DNA from: an uncultured Angelakisella sp.
GTDB lineage: Bacteria; Bacillota; Clostridia; Oscillospirales; Ruminococcaceae
Assembly: GCA_934524965.1 (NCBI GenBank)
Contig: CAKSYU010000017.1
Location: 1 to 43,184 of the forward strand
Length of the DNA: 43,184 nucleotides
Direction: 5' to 3'
Each line of letters begins with the position of its first letter. Position 1 is the first letter of the stretch. The notes below the pieces were generated by a model. The model saw only the letters and a list, made by a program, of their open reading frames with translations. It was not told the origin of the DNA and ran no database searches. This document shows, one piece after another, positions 24,598-32,880 of the stretch. The position numbers and the translations under genes were made by a program.

Positions 24598-25733
24598 GAA
24601 TATCAGTTGGAAAGGCGCTGCTGGCGCTCACTTTGGGAATTGCCTTTTTGCTGTTTCCGGTATCTGGCGGTATTCTTGATCCCGCAGCGGAATTGGAAGA
24701 ATACCTTGCCGGTGAGGATATGGCGGAGGTCAATGACGCAATCCCGCCGGACGCTGCCGAATTGATGGAAAATGAAGGGATCAACTCGTTCTCCCAGCTT
24801 ATCTCCATGCCTGCGGAGGAACTTTGGTCGCTTTTCCTCGGTATGGTAAAGGAGCAGGTCAAATCCCCGCTGCGGGTGCTGCTTTCCCTTGTGGGCGCGG
24901 TACTGCTCGGCGCCTTGGTCAAGGGGATAGGAAGCTCCTTGGGCGGCGGGGTGCATCAGGTATTCGGGGTCATTATGACCGCCTTTGTCATCTCGCTTAT
25001 CATACGCCCTGTTATGGACTGTATTCTCTCCCTCCAGACGGTCTTTGCCGATTTTTCTTTGTTCCTCGCGGTCTACATACCGGTCTTTGCAGGTATTATG
25101 ACGACCGCGGGACAACCAATGACCGGCGCGCTTTACAATGTGATGCTGTTCGGCGCGTGTCAGGGGGTCAGTTCTTTATTGCAGGCGGCATTCGTGCCGG
25201 TCATCAGCTGCTATCTTTCCCTTGCTATCGCCACCGAGGTCATCCCGCAGATGGGGCTGAGGGATATTGTGTCAGGCTTCAAAAAGCTCATCACCTGGGG
25301 GCTGGGGCTTACCATGACCATTTTTGTGGGGCTGCTCTCGCTGCAGTCCGCCATAGCGGGCGGCGGGGATAATGTGGCGGTCAAAACCACAAAATTCATG
25401 CTCAGCAGCCTGATCCCAGGAGTTGGCGGCAGCCTTTCGGAACTGTTTATGGCGGCACAGGGCTGCGTCCAGCTTGTTAAAAGCACTGTAGGCGCTGCCG
25501 GTATCGCCACTGCGGTGCTTACCTTTCTGCCGGTGCTGCTGCGTATCGCACTGTGGCAGGCGGTCACAGCGGCAGGCAGCACTATGGGGGAGATGCTGGG
25601 CGCCGATGCCATTGCACGACTGCTCAAATCGGTCGGTTCGGCACTATCGGTCATGCTGGCGATCACACTGTACTATGCCATGCTTTTTATCGTTTCCACT
25701 TCGCTTATGATACTGGCGTTCAAAGGGGGCTGA
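24594..25733 (+). CDS. spoIIIAE: Stage III sporulation protein AE
   Basis: 379 aa. A signal-like N-terminal segment precedes a short extracytoplasmic region and then about seven to eight membrane helices. Typical SpoIIIAE blocks are visible, such as PVFAGIMTTAGQPMTGALYN and AIAGGGDNVAVKTTKF. It is the large polytopic part of the channel. Starts at ATG 24594 in the ATGA overlap with spoIIIAD. Confidence 0.93.
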   Translation: MRISVGKALLALTLGIAFLLFPVSGGILDPAAELEEYLAGEDMAEVNDAIPPDAAELMENEGINSFSQLISMPAEELWSLFLGMVKEQVKSPLRVLLSLVGAVLLGALVKGIGSSLGGGVHQVFGVIMTAFVISLIIRPVMDCILSLQTVFADFSLFLAVYIPVFAGIMTTAGQPMTGALYNVMLFGACQGVSSLLQAAFVPVISCYLSLAIATEVIPQMGLRDIVSGFKKLITWGLGLTMTIFVGLLSLQSAIAGGGDNVAVKTTKFMLSSLIPGVGGSLSELFMAAQGCVQLVKSTVGAAGIATAVLTFLPVLLRIALWQAVTAAGSTMGEMLGADAIARLLKSVGSALSVMLAITLYYAMLFIVSTSLMILAFKGG

Positions 25734-25737
25734 CCGA

Positions 25738-26232
25738 ATGAGCGGATTGCAAAGCTGGTGCTATACGATATTCGCAGGGGTACTGTTCTCCGGCATCATT
25801 CTGCTGCTCACACCCGGTGAGCGCTTCCGCCCGCTGATGCAGCTCCTTCTGGGAGCATTTCTGCTGGTCTGTCTGCTGACATGGGTCGGTCAGGTAAGCA
25901 TTGTTTGGAAGATCGACACCGAGGAGGCAGAACAGCGCCGGCAGCAGATCGCCGGTCGGGCGGAAGATCATTTTGCGGCGCGGGTCGAAGCGCTTTCGCA
26001 GGAGGAGCTGGAGAAAACAGCGGGGGAATATCTGTCCGACTATGGAATAAAGCAGGGGGAATTCCAAATATACATAAAAACAGAGGAAGCCCCCGATGGC
26101 TCTAAAGAGACCTTTCTGCTGCTGCGCCTGCCACGGCGTTTATCGCAGCATACCACGGTCATCAGCCGTGCTTTGAGCTATCAGTTTGGTGTAAATGTGA
26201 GGATAGAGACTTATGGAACAGACACCGAATAA
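25738..26232 (+). CDS. spoIIIAF: Stage III sporulation protein AF
   Basis: 164 aa. Two N-terminal membrane helices (about 10-27 and 35-53) then a soluble domain with a Glu-rich helical stretch and a C-terminal GVNVRIETYG strand, as in SpoIIIAF. Starts 4 nt after spoIIIAE; its end overlaps spoIIIAG by 20 nt. Confidence 0.9.
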   Translation: MSGLQSWCYTIFAGVLFSGIILLLTPGERFRPLMQLLLGAFLLVCLLTWVGQVSIVWKIDTEEAEQRRQQIAGRAEDHFAARVEALSQEELEKTAGEYLSDYGIKQGEFQIYIKTEEAPDGSKETFLLLRLPRRLSQHTTVISRALSYQFGVNVRIETYGTDTE

Positions 26233-26785
26233 AAAAGGAAAGGCAGGCAAAAAGCTGCCCAAGACCACATGGATCATGGCAGCGGGACTTTTGGGGATCC
26301 TGCTCATCGGCATAGCACCGATGCTGAAAACCGGCAGCAGCCCAAAAGAAACGGCGCAGGAGACCGTTCCTTCGGCGGAGGAATATGCTGCCACGCTGGA
26401 AAGCAGGCTGGAGGGTATTTTAGGACGCATTGACGGCGTGGGTGAGGTCGAGGTAATGATCACGTTGAAAAGCGGTTACACCTACACCTATGCCGTTACC
26501 GAAAAAATAAACAGCGATGTCAGCGAGGAATACAAAAGTGACGACCAGCGCAAATCGCAGCAGAAAAACACCACCGAGCAAAGCTATGTTATGGTAGAGG
26601 ACGGCAGCAGCCCGCTGGTCACGGCGCTCAATGAGCCGGAGATCAAGGGCGTTGTGGTGGTTTGCTCCGGCGGCGGCGATCAAAAGGTGGTAGCGGAAGT
26701 TACCGCTGCGGTCAGGACGGCGCTGGATATTTCCACAGCAAAGATCACCGTTTCCAAAATCAGCTCCGGCGCCGCCGGTCACTGA
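26213..26785 (+). CDS. spoIIIAG: Stage III sporulation protein AG
   Basis: 190 aa. A basic start, one membrane helix (about 19-36) and a ring-building-motif domain with GRIDGVGEVEVMITLKSGY and PEIKGVVVVCSGG. In Bacillus SpoIIIAG forms a large ring in the space between the two membranes. The Gln/Lys/Thr-rich stretch around residues 110-128 (KSQQKNTTEQ) is the usual long insertion. Confidence 0.93.
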   Translation: MEQTPNKKGKAGKKLPKTTWIMAAGLLGILLIGIAPMLKTGSSPKETAQETVPSAEEYAATLESRLEGILGRIDGVGEVEVMITLKSGYTYTYAVTEKINSDVSEEYKSDDQRKSQQKNTTEQSYVMVEDGSSPLVTALNEPEIKGVVVVCSGGGDQKVVAEVTAAVRTALDISTAKITVSKISSGAAGH

Positions 26786-26831
26786 TCTGTCATAAATCAA
26801 TCTGCCTACAAAAAGGAGTGCATGGTGTAAG

Positions 26832-27350
26832 ATGAAGCTATCTATTAAAAAGGGACATATCGTACTGGGGGCATTGGTGCTGGCTTTGGGGGCTGCGGTG
26901 TATCTCAACTGGGATTATATGAAGCAAAATGACTATGTTGCGGCAGGGAATACCACGACCCAATCGACCGGTGATGAGACCGAAGGAACCGCAAATTACG
27001 GTGACGCTTATTTTGTATCGGCGCGGCTTTCCCGTACCCAGTCGCGTGATGAGGCAATGGACGCTCTGAAGTACATGCTGGAGGATACCGCCATGGAGGA
27101 AAGTGCGGCGGCTGTACTGGCGCAGCAGGCGCAGTCACTTGCCAAGACAATAGAGACCGAAGGGAAGATCGAGAACATTATAAAGGCAAAGGGCTTTACA
27201 GAGTGTATGGTCTATCTGGACGCCGATAAGGTCGATGTCATCGTACAAAGCGAAGGACTGACCGACAGCGAAGCCGCGCAGATCATGGACGCAGTAATGA
27301 GCGAAGTAGATGTAGAGGAAAGCAATGTTTCCATCATCGAAATAAAGTAG
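26832..27350 (+). CDS. spoIIIAH: Stage III sporulation protein AH
   Basis: 172 aa. One N-terminal membrane helix (about 10-26), a Thr/Gly-rich linker and a C-terminal YscJ/FliF-like domain that binds SpoIIQ in Bacillus. Blocks seen: YFVSARLSRTQSRDEAMDAL and a late VDVIVQSEGLTDSEA. Last gene of the operon; the promoter of the next unit starts right at its stop. Confidence 0.93.
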   Translation: MKLSIKKGHIVLGALVLALGAAVYLNWDYMKQNDYVAAGNTTTQSTGDETEGTANYGDAYFVSARLSRTQSRDEAMDALKYMLEDTAMEESAAAVLAQQAQSLAKTIETEGKIENIIKAKGFTECMVYLDADKVDVIVQSEGLTDSEAAQIMDAVMSEVDVEESNVSIIEIK

Positions 27351-27379
27351 TTGCCACCGGACCAAAATATTGTTATAAT
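27351..27379 (+). promoter_or_regulatory. Sigma-A-type promoter of the yqhY-recN cluster
   Basis: TTGCCA (27351-27356), 17 bp, TATAAT (27374-27379), starting directly after the spoIIIAH stop codon. Confidence 0.75.
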
Positions 27380-27416
27380 ATATGAGTATCAGTTTGGTAC
27401 AGGAGGTGCAACACTT

Positions 27417-27779
27417 ATGGAATATGAAAACACTGCCGGCAGCTTGAAGATCTCCTCCGAGGTCGTGGCTTCGATAGCAGAATACGCAGTAAAAGAAGTA
27501 GAAGGCGTTGCCTGTCTCGCGCCCATCGTTTCCAATATCGGCGGCTGGCTGCTGGAAAAGCAGACCATCAAGCCCATCTCGATCCAGATGAACGAGGGAA
27601 AAGCGACCATTGATATCCGCCTGCTGGTGGAGCCGAATGCCAAGATCCCCGTTCTCAGCCGCAAGCTGCAGGAGGCGGTCAAGGACGCCGTTCAAAGCAT
27701 GACCGGCATCGAAGTAGCCACCGTGAACCTTTACATTGCCGGTGTTTCGGTACCCCGTACCGCTAATACCGCCGAATAA
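27417..27779 (+). CDS. Asp23/Gls24 family protein (YqhY-like)
   Basis: 120 aa. Family hallmarks: LKISSEVVASIAEYAVKEVEGV and, later, EAVKDAVQSMTGIEVATVNLYIAGV. In Firmicutes this gene (yqhY) sits before nusB, often beside the acetyl-CoA carboxylase genes, and is thought to tune malonyl-CoA or envelope homeostasis. ATG 27417 follows AGGAGGTG; an upstream in-frame extension through the promoter is not real. A stem-loop separates it from nusB. Confidence 0.9.
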   Translation: MEYENTAGSLKISSEVVASIAEYAVKEVEGVACLAPIVSNIGGWLLEKQTIKPISIQMNEGKATIDIRLLVEPNAKIPVLSRKLQEAVKDAVQSMTGIEVATVNLYIAGVSVPRTANTAE

Positions 27780-27790
27780 GAGTTCGACCG

Positions 27791-27827
27791 ACAGCCTCCT
27801 TAATATTGCGTTAAGGGGGCTGTTTTA
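27791..27827 (+). terminator. Stem-loop between yqhY and nusB (partial terminator)
   Basis: A 13-bp stem with one G-U pair (27791-27803 with 27811-27823) and a short T run. No other promoter is evident before nusB, so it is probably leaky. Confidence 0.6.
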
Positions 27828-27848
27828 CTGAATGGAGGACGACAAAAT

Positions 27849-28277
27849 ATGACCAGACGCGAAGCACGCGAGCAGGCGCTTGCCATGATCTTCGAAATGA
27901 ATTTCAACGATAACTCCGTGGATGAAATGGTGGATAATGCCTTGATCTTCCGCGATGAGGCGGTAGATTCTTACGCGGTACAGATCGCCCAGCAGGTGCG
28001 CCTGCACTGGGAGGACAACCTTTTCGCCGTGGAGCAGTTCAGTAAAAAGTGGAAGGCTGCCCGCTTGCCCAAGGTTTCCTTGGCGATCCTGATGCTGGCG
28101 ATCACCGAGATCGCTTATATCAAGGATGCTCCTGTTGGCGCGGTCATCAATGAGGCGGTGGAGCTGGCAAAGAAATATGCCGGTCCCGAGGACGCCGCCT
28201 ATATCAACGGTGTGCTGGGCGGCTATGTCCGCGGTACAATGGGCGAAGCGGCTCTCCCCAAGGAAGCCGAGGAATGA
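27849..28277 (+). CDS. nusB: Transcription antitermination protein NusB
   Basis: 142 aa all-helical RNA-binding protein that pairs with NusE (S10) at rRNA boxA. It starts with TRREAREQALAMIFEMNF and has the conserved ILMLAITEIAYIKDAPVGAVINEAVELAKKY (split here over about 84-114). GGAGG lies upstream. In most Firmicutes folD lies between nusB and xseA; here xseA follows directly. Confidence 0.95.
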   Translation: MTRREAREQALAMIFEMNFNDNSVDEMVDNALIFRDEAVDSYAVQIAQQVRLHWEDNLFAVEQFSKKWKAARLPKVSLAILMLAITEIAYIKDAPVGAVINEAVELAKKYAGPEDAAYINGVLGGYVRGTMGEAALPKEAEE

Positions 28278-28354
28278 TAGTGGGGAGTGCTGCTGCCTTG
28301 GGGCGGCAGGCTCCCTTTCTGCAATAGTGCAATAGTAGAAAGATAAGAGGGGAT

Positions 28355-29587
28355 GTGTCAACCGTGCCGGCACAGATTATCAAGGTCTCACAGCTCAACC
28401 GCTATGTCAAGGCACAGCTGGAGGAAAACCCGTTGCTGGGTGATGTGCTGGTCAAGGGTGAGCTGACCAGCGTGAGCTGGCGCAGCCGCACGGGGCACTT
28501 CTATTTTATCCTTACCGAGGGAGACGCCTCCCTGCGCTGCGTCATGTTTGCTCGCTATGCCGAAAGACTTCCGGCTTTTCCGCAGGAGGGCAGCGTGGTC
28601 ATCGTGCGGGGCGCCGTTACCCTGTACGAGCGGGACGGGCAGTACCAGCTTGCCGCCTATGATATTCAAAGCATGGGGCAGGGGACAGGCAGTGCCGATT
28701 ATACCGCCCTGCGGCAAAAGCTGCTGGCGGAGGGACTGCTTTCTCCGGATCGCAAGCGTAAGGCGCCTCGCTTCCCGCGGGCGGTCGGCATTATTACCTC
28801 TGCCGAGGGTGCCGCGGTACAGGATATCATTACCGGTATGCGCCGCCACAATGATCTCATTCCGCTGGTTTTGTATCCCGCTGCGGTGCAGGGCGAATCG
28901 GCAGTGGAGCAGATGCTTTACGCGCTGCGCTGTGCCATTGCCGAGGGTCGCTGTGATGTTCTTATCATCGCGCGTGGCGGCGGTGCGGCGGAAACACTGG
29001 CTGTTTTTAATGATGAGCGCCTGCTGCGGGCAGCGGCATCTTCACCGGTGCCAGTTATTTCCGCCGTCGGGCATGATGTTGATCTGACCCTGTTGGACGA
29101 GGTTGCCGATATCCGGGCGGCGACCCCGACAGCCGCCTGCCAGTACTGCTGTGTATCCAAGGCGGAACTGCTTACCGGGCTGCGAATTGCCAAAACAGGC
29201 TTACAGCAGGCAATGGAACGCCGGTTGGGCGCAGCGCTGCAGCATACCGTATCGCTGCAGCGGGTGCTGCGCGCGCGTTCCCCTATGGTGCTGTGGAGCA
29301 AAAACCGTCAGCGGCTGAATTACCTTACGCAATTATTGCAAGGAAATATGGGACATATTCTGTGGCAGCGTACCCAGCGAGTCAGCCATCTGCGCGGGCA
29401 GTTGGCGCTTCTGGATCCCTCTCTGCCGGTAGAACGAGGCTATACCATCACCTACACGGTACGGGAGGCGGCAAATACCCCGCTGTATTCCTGCCGCGCG
29501 GTCAGGATAGGGGATACCCTGCTGACCCGCCTGAAGGACGGAGAGATCCGCTCCACCGTAACAGCCGTCGATATCCGAAAGGAGTAA
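28355..29587 (+). CDS. xseA: Exodeoxyribonuclease VII large subunit
   Basis: 410 aa. An N-terminal OB fold (about 5-100; ISVSQLNRY-like start, VKGELTSVSW, GHFYFIL), the catalytic domain with FPRAVGIITSAEGAAVQDI and IARGGGAAETL, then a long coiled-coil region. With XseB it degrades single-stranded DNA to oligonucleotides. The start is a GTG: 28355 is only 2-4 nt from AAGAGGGG, so GTG 28364 (three codons later) is a real alternative. Confidence 0.95.
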   Translation: MSTVPAQIIKVSQLNRYVKAQLEENPLLGDVLVKGELTSVSWRSRTGHFYFILTEGDASLRCVMFARYAERLPAFPQEGSVVIVRGAVTLYERDGQYQLAAYDIQSMGQGTGSADYTALRQKLLAEGLLSPDRKRKAPRFPRAVGIITSAEGAAVQDIITGMRRHNDLIPLVLYPAAVQGESAVEQMLYALRCAIAEGRCDVLIIARGGGAAETLAVFNDERLLRAAASSPVPVISAVGHDVDLTLLDEVADIRAATPTAACQYCCVSKAELLTGLRIAKTGLQQAMERRLGAALQHTVSLQRVLRARSPMVLWSKNRQRLNYLTQLLQGNMGHILWQRTQRVSHLRGQLALLDPSLPVERGYTITYTVREAANTPLYSCRAVRIGDTLLTRLKDGEIRSTVTAVDIRKE

Positions 29588-29590
29588 CCT

Positions 29591-29803
29591 ATGGCGCAAA
29601 AATCATTGGAAAAAGAGCTTTTGGAGCTGGAAAATATCGTTGCCCGCCTCTCTGCCGAGGAGCTTCCGCTGGAGGAGGCGCTGGCACTCTACACCAAGGG
29701 CGTGGAGCTTAGCCGCAGCTGTGATGAACTGCTTTCGGCGGCACGCCAGACGGTAGAAATGGGCAAAATGGAGCTGGAGGGCGAAGCAAATGAACTGGAA
29801 TGA
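29591..29803 (+). CDS. xseB: Exodeoxyribonuclease VII small subunit
   Basis: 70 aa helical hairpin protein with the family core SLEKELLELENIVARL and LPLEEALALYTKGVEL. Starts 3 nt after xseA; its final 14 nt overlap ispA, so the three genes are coupled. Confidence 0.95.
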   Translation: MAQKSLEKELLELENIVARLSAEELPLEEALALYTKGVELSRSCDELLSAARQTVEMGKMELEGEANELE

Positions 29804-30677
29804 GCGTTACCCCGCCTACTGCGCCATGCTGGAAGCCGCCCTGCCGCAATATCTGCCCTCGGCGGAATTGCCGCAGGGCAAGGTAAGCGAGGCGATGGCA
29901 TACAGCCTATTGGGCGGCGGCAAGCGGATCCGCGGTTGTCTTACCCTTGCCATGTGCGAGCTGTGCGGCGGTGATGTGGAAGCGGCGTTGCCTTTGGCAG
30001 CCGCTGTCGAGATGATCCACACCTATTCGCTGATCCACGATGATCTGCCCTGCATGGATAATGACGATCTGCGGCGCGGCAAGCCCTCCTGTCATATTCA
30101 GTTTGGCGAGGGAACAGCGCTGTTGGCGGGTGACGCCCTGCTGACTCACGCTTTTTCGGTGGCTTCCGCGGCGTATTTTAATGGCAGCCTGCCGGCGGAA
30201 ACGGTGCTTCGCTGCGTCAATCAGCTGGCGCGTGCAGCAGGCGTTGAGGGCATGATCGGCGGGCAGGTCATTGATACCACGCCGGAGGAAGCCCCCATGA
30301 CGCCGGAGCAGCTGGAAGCGATGCACGGCATGAAGACCGGCGCGCTCATTCGGGCGGCGGCTGTGCTGGGCTGCCTTGCGGCAGGCGCCCCGCGTGATAT
30401 AATTTTGCAGGCGGATCTTTATGCCGCCAAGATCGGTCTGGCATTCCAGATCGTCGATGATATTCTGGATGTGACAGAAAGCAGTGAGGAGCTGGGCAAA
30501 AGCACCAGCGACGCCGAAAACAATAAAACAACCTACATCACCCTGTACGGTGTGGAAAAGGCAAAGGAAATGGTGCGTCGGCTGGTGCTGGAGGCCGACC
30601 TTGCCGTAAAAGGCACTCCGCTGGATGATGAGCTTTTATACCAGCTTGCCGATACTCTGGCAAAGCGGGATCACTAA
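29790..30677 (+). CDS. ispA: Farnesyl/geranyl diphosphate synthase
   Basis: 295 aa trans-prenyltransferase. The first Asp-rich motif is DDLPCMDNDD and the second DDILD; GGKRIRG near the start binds isopentenyl diphosphate. Two residues between the Asp pairs of the first motif, with few bulky residues before it, fit a farnesyl diphosphate synthase. The product feeds undecaprenyl and other isoprenoids. dxs, which usually follows in this cluster, is absent. Confidence 0.94.
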   Translation: MNWNERYPAYCAMLEAALPQYLPSAELPQGKVSEAMAYSLLGGGKRIRGCLTLAMCELCGGDVEAALPLAAAVEMIHTYSLIHDDLPCMDNDDLRRGKPSCHIQFGEGTALLAGDALLTHAFSVASAAYFNGSLPAETVLRCVNQLARAAGVEGMIGGQVIDTTPEEAPMTPEQLEAMHGMKTGALIRAAAVLGCLAAGAPRDIILQADLYAAKIGLAFQIVDDILDVTESSEELGKSTSDAENNKTTYITLYGVEKAKEMVRRLVLEADLAVKGTPLDDELLYQLADTLAKRDH

Positions 30678-30701
30678 AAATACAGGGGAGAGACCCGAAC
30701 C

Positions 30702-31505
30702 ATGACAGAAAAAACAAGACTGGATGTCGCACTGGTCGAGCGCGGGCTTTGCACCGGGCGCGACCGTGCCAAGGGCATCATTATGGCAGGTCAGGTGTAT
30801 GTCAACCACCAAAAGGCGGATAAGGCAGGCATGACCGTTTCCCCCGAGGACGAGATCGAGGTACGGGGCGACCAGCTTGCCTATGTCAGCCGCGGCGGCT
30901 TAAAGCTGGAAAAAGCCATGAAGGAATTTGACCTGCGGCTCGATAGCTGTATCTGCGCCGATATCGGTGCCTCCACCGGCGGCTTTACCGACTGTATGCT
31001 GCAAAACGGCGCCGTCAAGGTCTATGCTATCGATGTCGGCTACGGGCAGCTTGCGTGGAAGCTCCGCTGCGATGAACGGGTTGTCAATCTGGAACGCACT
31101 AATATCCGTCATGTTACCGAAAAAGAGGTACCGGAGCCGCTGGATTTCGCCTCGGTCGATGTCTCCTTTATCTCTCTCAAGCTGGTGCTGCCGGTACTGC
31201 ATACCCTGCTCAAAGAGGGCGGCGAAGCCGTCTGTCTTATCAAACCGCAGTTTGAGGCGGGGCGGGAGCTGGTCGGCAAAAAAGGTGTGGTGCGGGAAGA
31301 AAGCACTCATGTTATGGTCGTGGAAAATGCCCTTTCCTTTGCAAAGGATAATGGCTTTACACCTATCCATCTCACCTTTTCGCCGGTCAAGGGACCGGAG
31401 GGCAACATCGAGTACTTGATGCACCTGAAAAAAGGGGAATATTCTGCCGAACTTCCCGCACCGGCGGAGATCGTCCGGCTTTCTCATCAGACACTCAGCG
31501 AATAA
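30702..31505 (+). CDS. tlyA: TlyA-family S4-domain RNA methyltransferase (YqxC)
   Basis: 267 aa. S4 RNA-binding domain (about 4-65, RLDVALVERGLC start) and an FtsJ/RrmJ-type methyltransferase with ADIGASTGGFTDCML (SAM), KPQFEAG and KGPEGNIEYL. TlyA methylates rRNA 2'-O positions (16S/23S) in actinobacteria; the Firmicutes members are less well defined. GGGGAGAG lies upstream. Gap to nadK 26 nt. Confidence 0.92.
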   Translation: MTEKTRLDVALVERGLCTGRDRAKGIIMAGQVYVNHQKADKAGMTVSPEDEIEVRGDQLAYVSRGGLKLEKAMKEFDLRLDSCICADIGASTGGFTDCMLQNGAVKVYAIDVGYGQLAWKLRCDERVVNLERTNIRHVTEKEVPEPLDFASVDVSFISLKLVLPVLHTLLKEGGEAVCLIKPQFEAGRELVGKKGVVREESTHVMVVENALSFAKDNGFTPIHLTFSPVKGPEGNIEYLMHLKKGEYSAELPAPAEIVRLSHQTLSE

Positions 31506-31531
31506 ATGAAACCAAAAAGGAGGTCTGCCGC

Positions 31532-32377
31532 ATGGATTTTTTCCTGATCGCCAACTTTTCTCGGGAAAATGTCCCTGCTGTTACCGAGGAGGTCTGTCAG
31601 ACGCTTCATGCGCGCGGCTGCGGTATCTGGGCGGCACCCGTGGCAGGGGCATCGTATCCTGATGTTGTGCAGATAGCCGATACCGCGACCGGCTGCCGTC
31701 ATGCGGATATGATCATCTGTATTGGCGGCGACGGCACCATCATTGATGGTGCGCACTGCTCGGCGGCGTATAGTCTGCCGGTTCTTGGCATTAATGCCGG
31801 TCGGCTGGGCTTTTTGGCGCAGGTGGAGCCGCACGAGGCTGCTTCCGCTTTCGACCGTATTCTTGCGGGCGGATATTCCATCGAGGAGCGCCTCGGCATC
31901 TCGCTTTCCCGTATGACCGCGGCAGGGGAGGAACTGACCGTTCCCTTTGCCCTCAATGACATCGTTCTTACCAAACCGGTGATGACCAATATCATCGATC
32001 TGACCATCGACTGCGACGGTCGCCGTATGAGCGAATATTCCGCCGATGGACTTATCCTGTCCACCCCCACCGGCTCCACCGCTTACTCGCTGTCCGCGGG
32101 CGGACCGGTCATTGATCCGGCACTTTTCGCCATTTCCGTTGTCCCCATTTGTCCGCACAACGTTTCGGTGCGCCCTATTGTCGTTTCGGCGGGACGCAGC
32201 GTTTCCATCGCCTGTCGGCAGTCCATGTGTGTGGTGGTCGATGGCAGAGAGCGTATCGAGCTGCTGCCGCAGACACCGGTCACAGTTCAGAAAAGCGATA
32301 AGACCGCTCGTTTTGTTTCCTTTGGCGAATACGAATTTTTCGAGATACTGTCCCACAAATTGCTGCAAAGGGGTTAA
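31532..32377 (+). CDS. nadK: NAD kinase
   Basis: 281 aa. Phosphorylates NAD to NADP. Signature GGDGT at 65-69, then NAGRLGFLAQ, NDIVLTKP and TPTGSTAYSLSAGGP. AAAGGAGG sits upstream. The gene ends where argR begins; NAD kinase at this place between tlyA and argR is the usual Clostridia order. Confidence 0.96.
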   Translation: MDFFLIANFSRENVPAVTEEVCQTLHARGCGIWAAPVAGASYPDVVQIADTATGCRHADMIICIGGDGTIIDGAHCSAAYSLPVLGINAGRLGFLAQVEPHEAASAFDRILAGGYSIEERLGISLSRMTAAGEELTVPFALNDIVLTKPVMTNIIDLTIDCDGRRMSEYSADGLILSTPTGSTAYSLSAGGPVIDPALFAISVVPICPHNVSVRPIVVSAGRSVSIACRQSMCVVVDGRERIELLPQTPVTVQKSDKTARFVSFGEYEFFEILSHKLLQRG

Positions 32378-32382
32378 TGACC

Positions 32383-32850
32383 ATGAAAGCAACACGCCAC
32401 GCCAAAATTCTGGAACTGATCCAGAACCATACCGTTACCACACAGGAGGAACTGCAATCTCTTCTGGAGGCAAATGGCTTTTTTGCCACGCAGGCGACCA
32501 TTTCCCGCGATATTCGGGAGCTTCGGCTGGTCAAGGTGCTGTCTCCCAGCGGTATTTATTACTATACCCAAAGCAGTACTGCCCCCGCCGATACCTTGCA
32601 GCTTTCCGGCGATTCGGTCTTTATGCGCAGTATCCGCTCGGTGGATTGTGCCGGTAATATCGTCGTTATCAAAACCCATTCCGCCATGGCTTCCGCCGTG
32701 TGTGAGGCGGTGGATAACAGTAGCCGTCCGGAGATCCTTGGCACCATCGCGGGCGAAAATACCATCTTTGTCCTGCTCAAGACCGAGCACTTTGCCGATG
32801 AATTCTGCACCCACCTGCGGGAACTGATGAAGAAGAATCTCTCCCGCTGA
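32383..32850 (+). CDS. argR: Arginine repressor ArgR/AhrC
   Basis: 155 aa. N-terminal winged helix (ILELIQNHTVTTQEELQ; FFATQATISRDIREL) and a C-terminal domain with arginine-binding and trimer contacts (GTIAGENTIFVLLKT). AAAGGGG is 9 nt before ATG 32383; ATG 32377, which overlaps the nadK stop, has poor spacing. It regulates arginine metabolism and lies before recN as in most Firmicutes. Confidence 0.94.
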   Translation: MKATRHAKILELIQNHTVTTQEELQSLLEANGFFATQATISRDIRELRLVKVLSPSGIYYYTQSSTAPADTLQLSGDSVFMRSIRSVDCAGNIVVIKTHSAMASAVCEAVDNSSRPEILGTIAGENTIFVLLKTEHFADEFCTHLRELMKKNLSR

Positions 32851-32880
32851 TCGGTTGTCAAAAGGGAAAGGGGAACGACC

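Noticed and set aside
31487..32395. 302-aa open frame antisense to nadK
   Set aside because: Shadow of nadK, which has all NAD kinase motifs.
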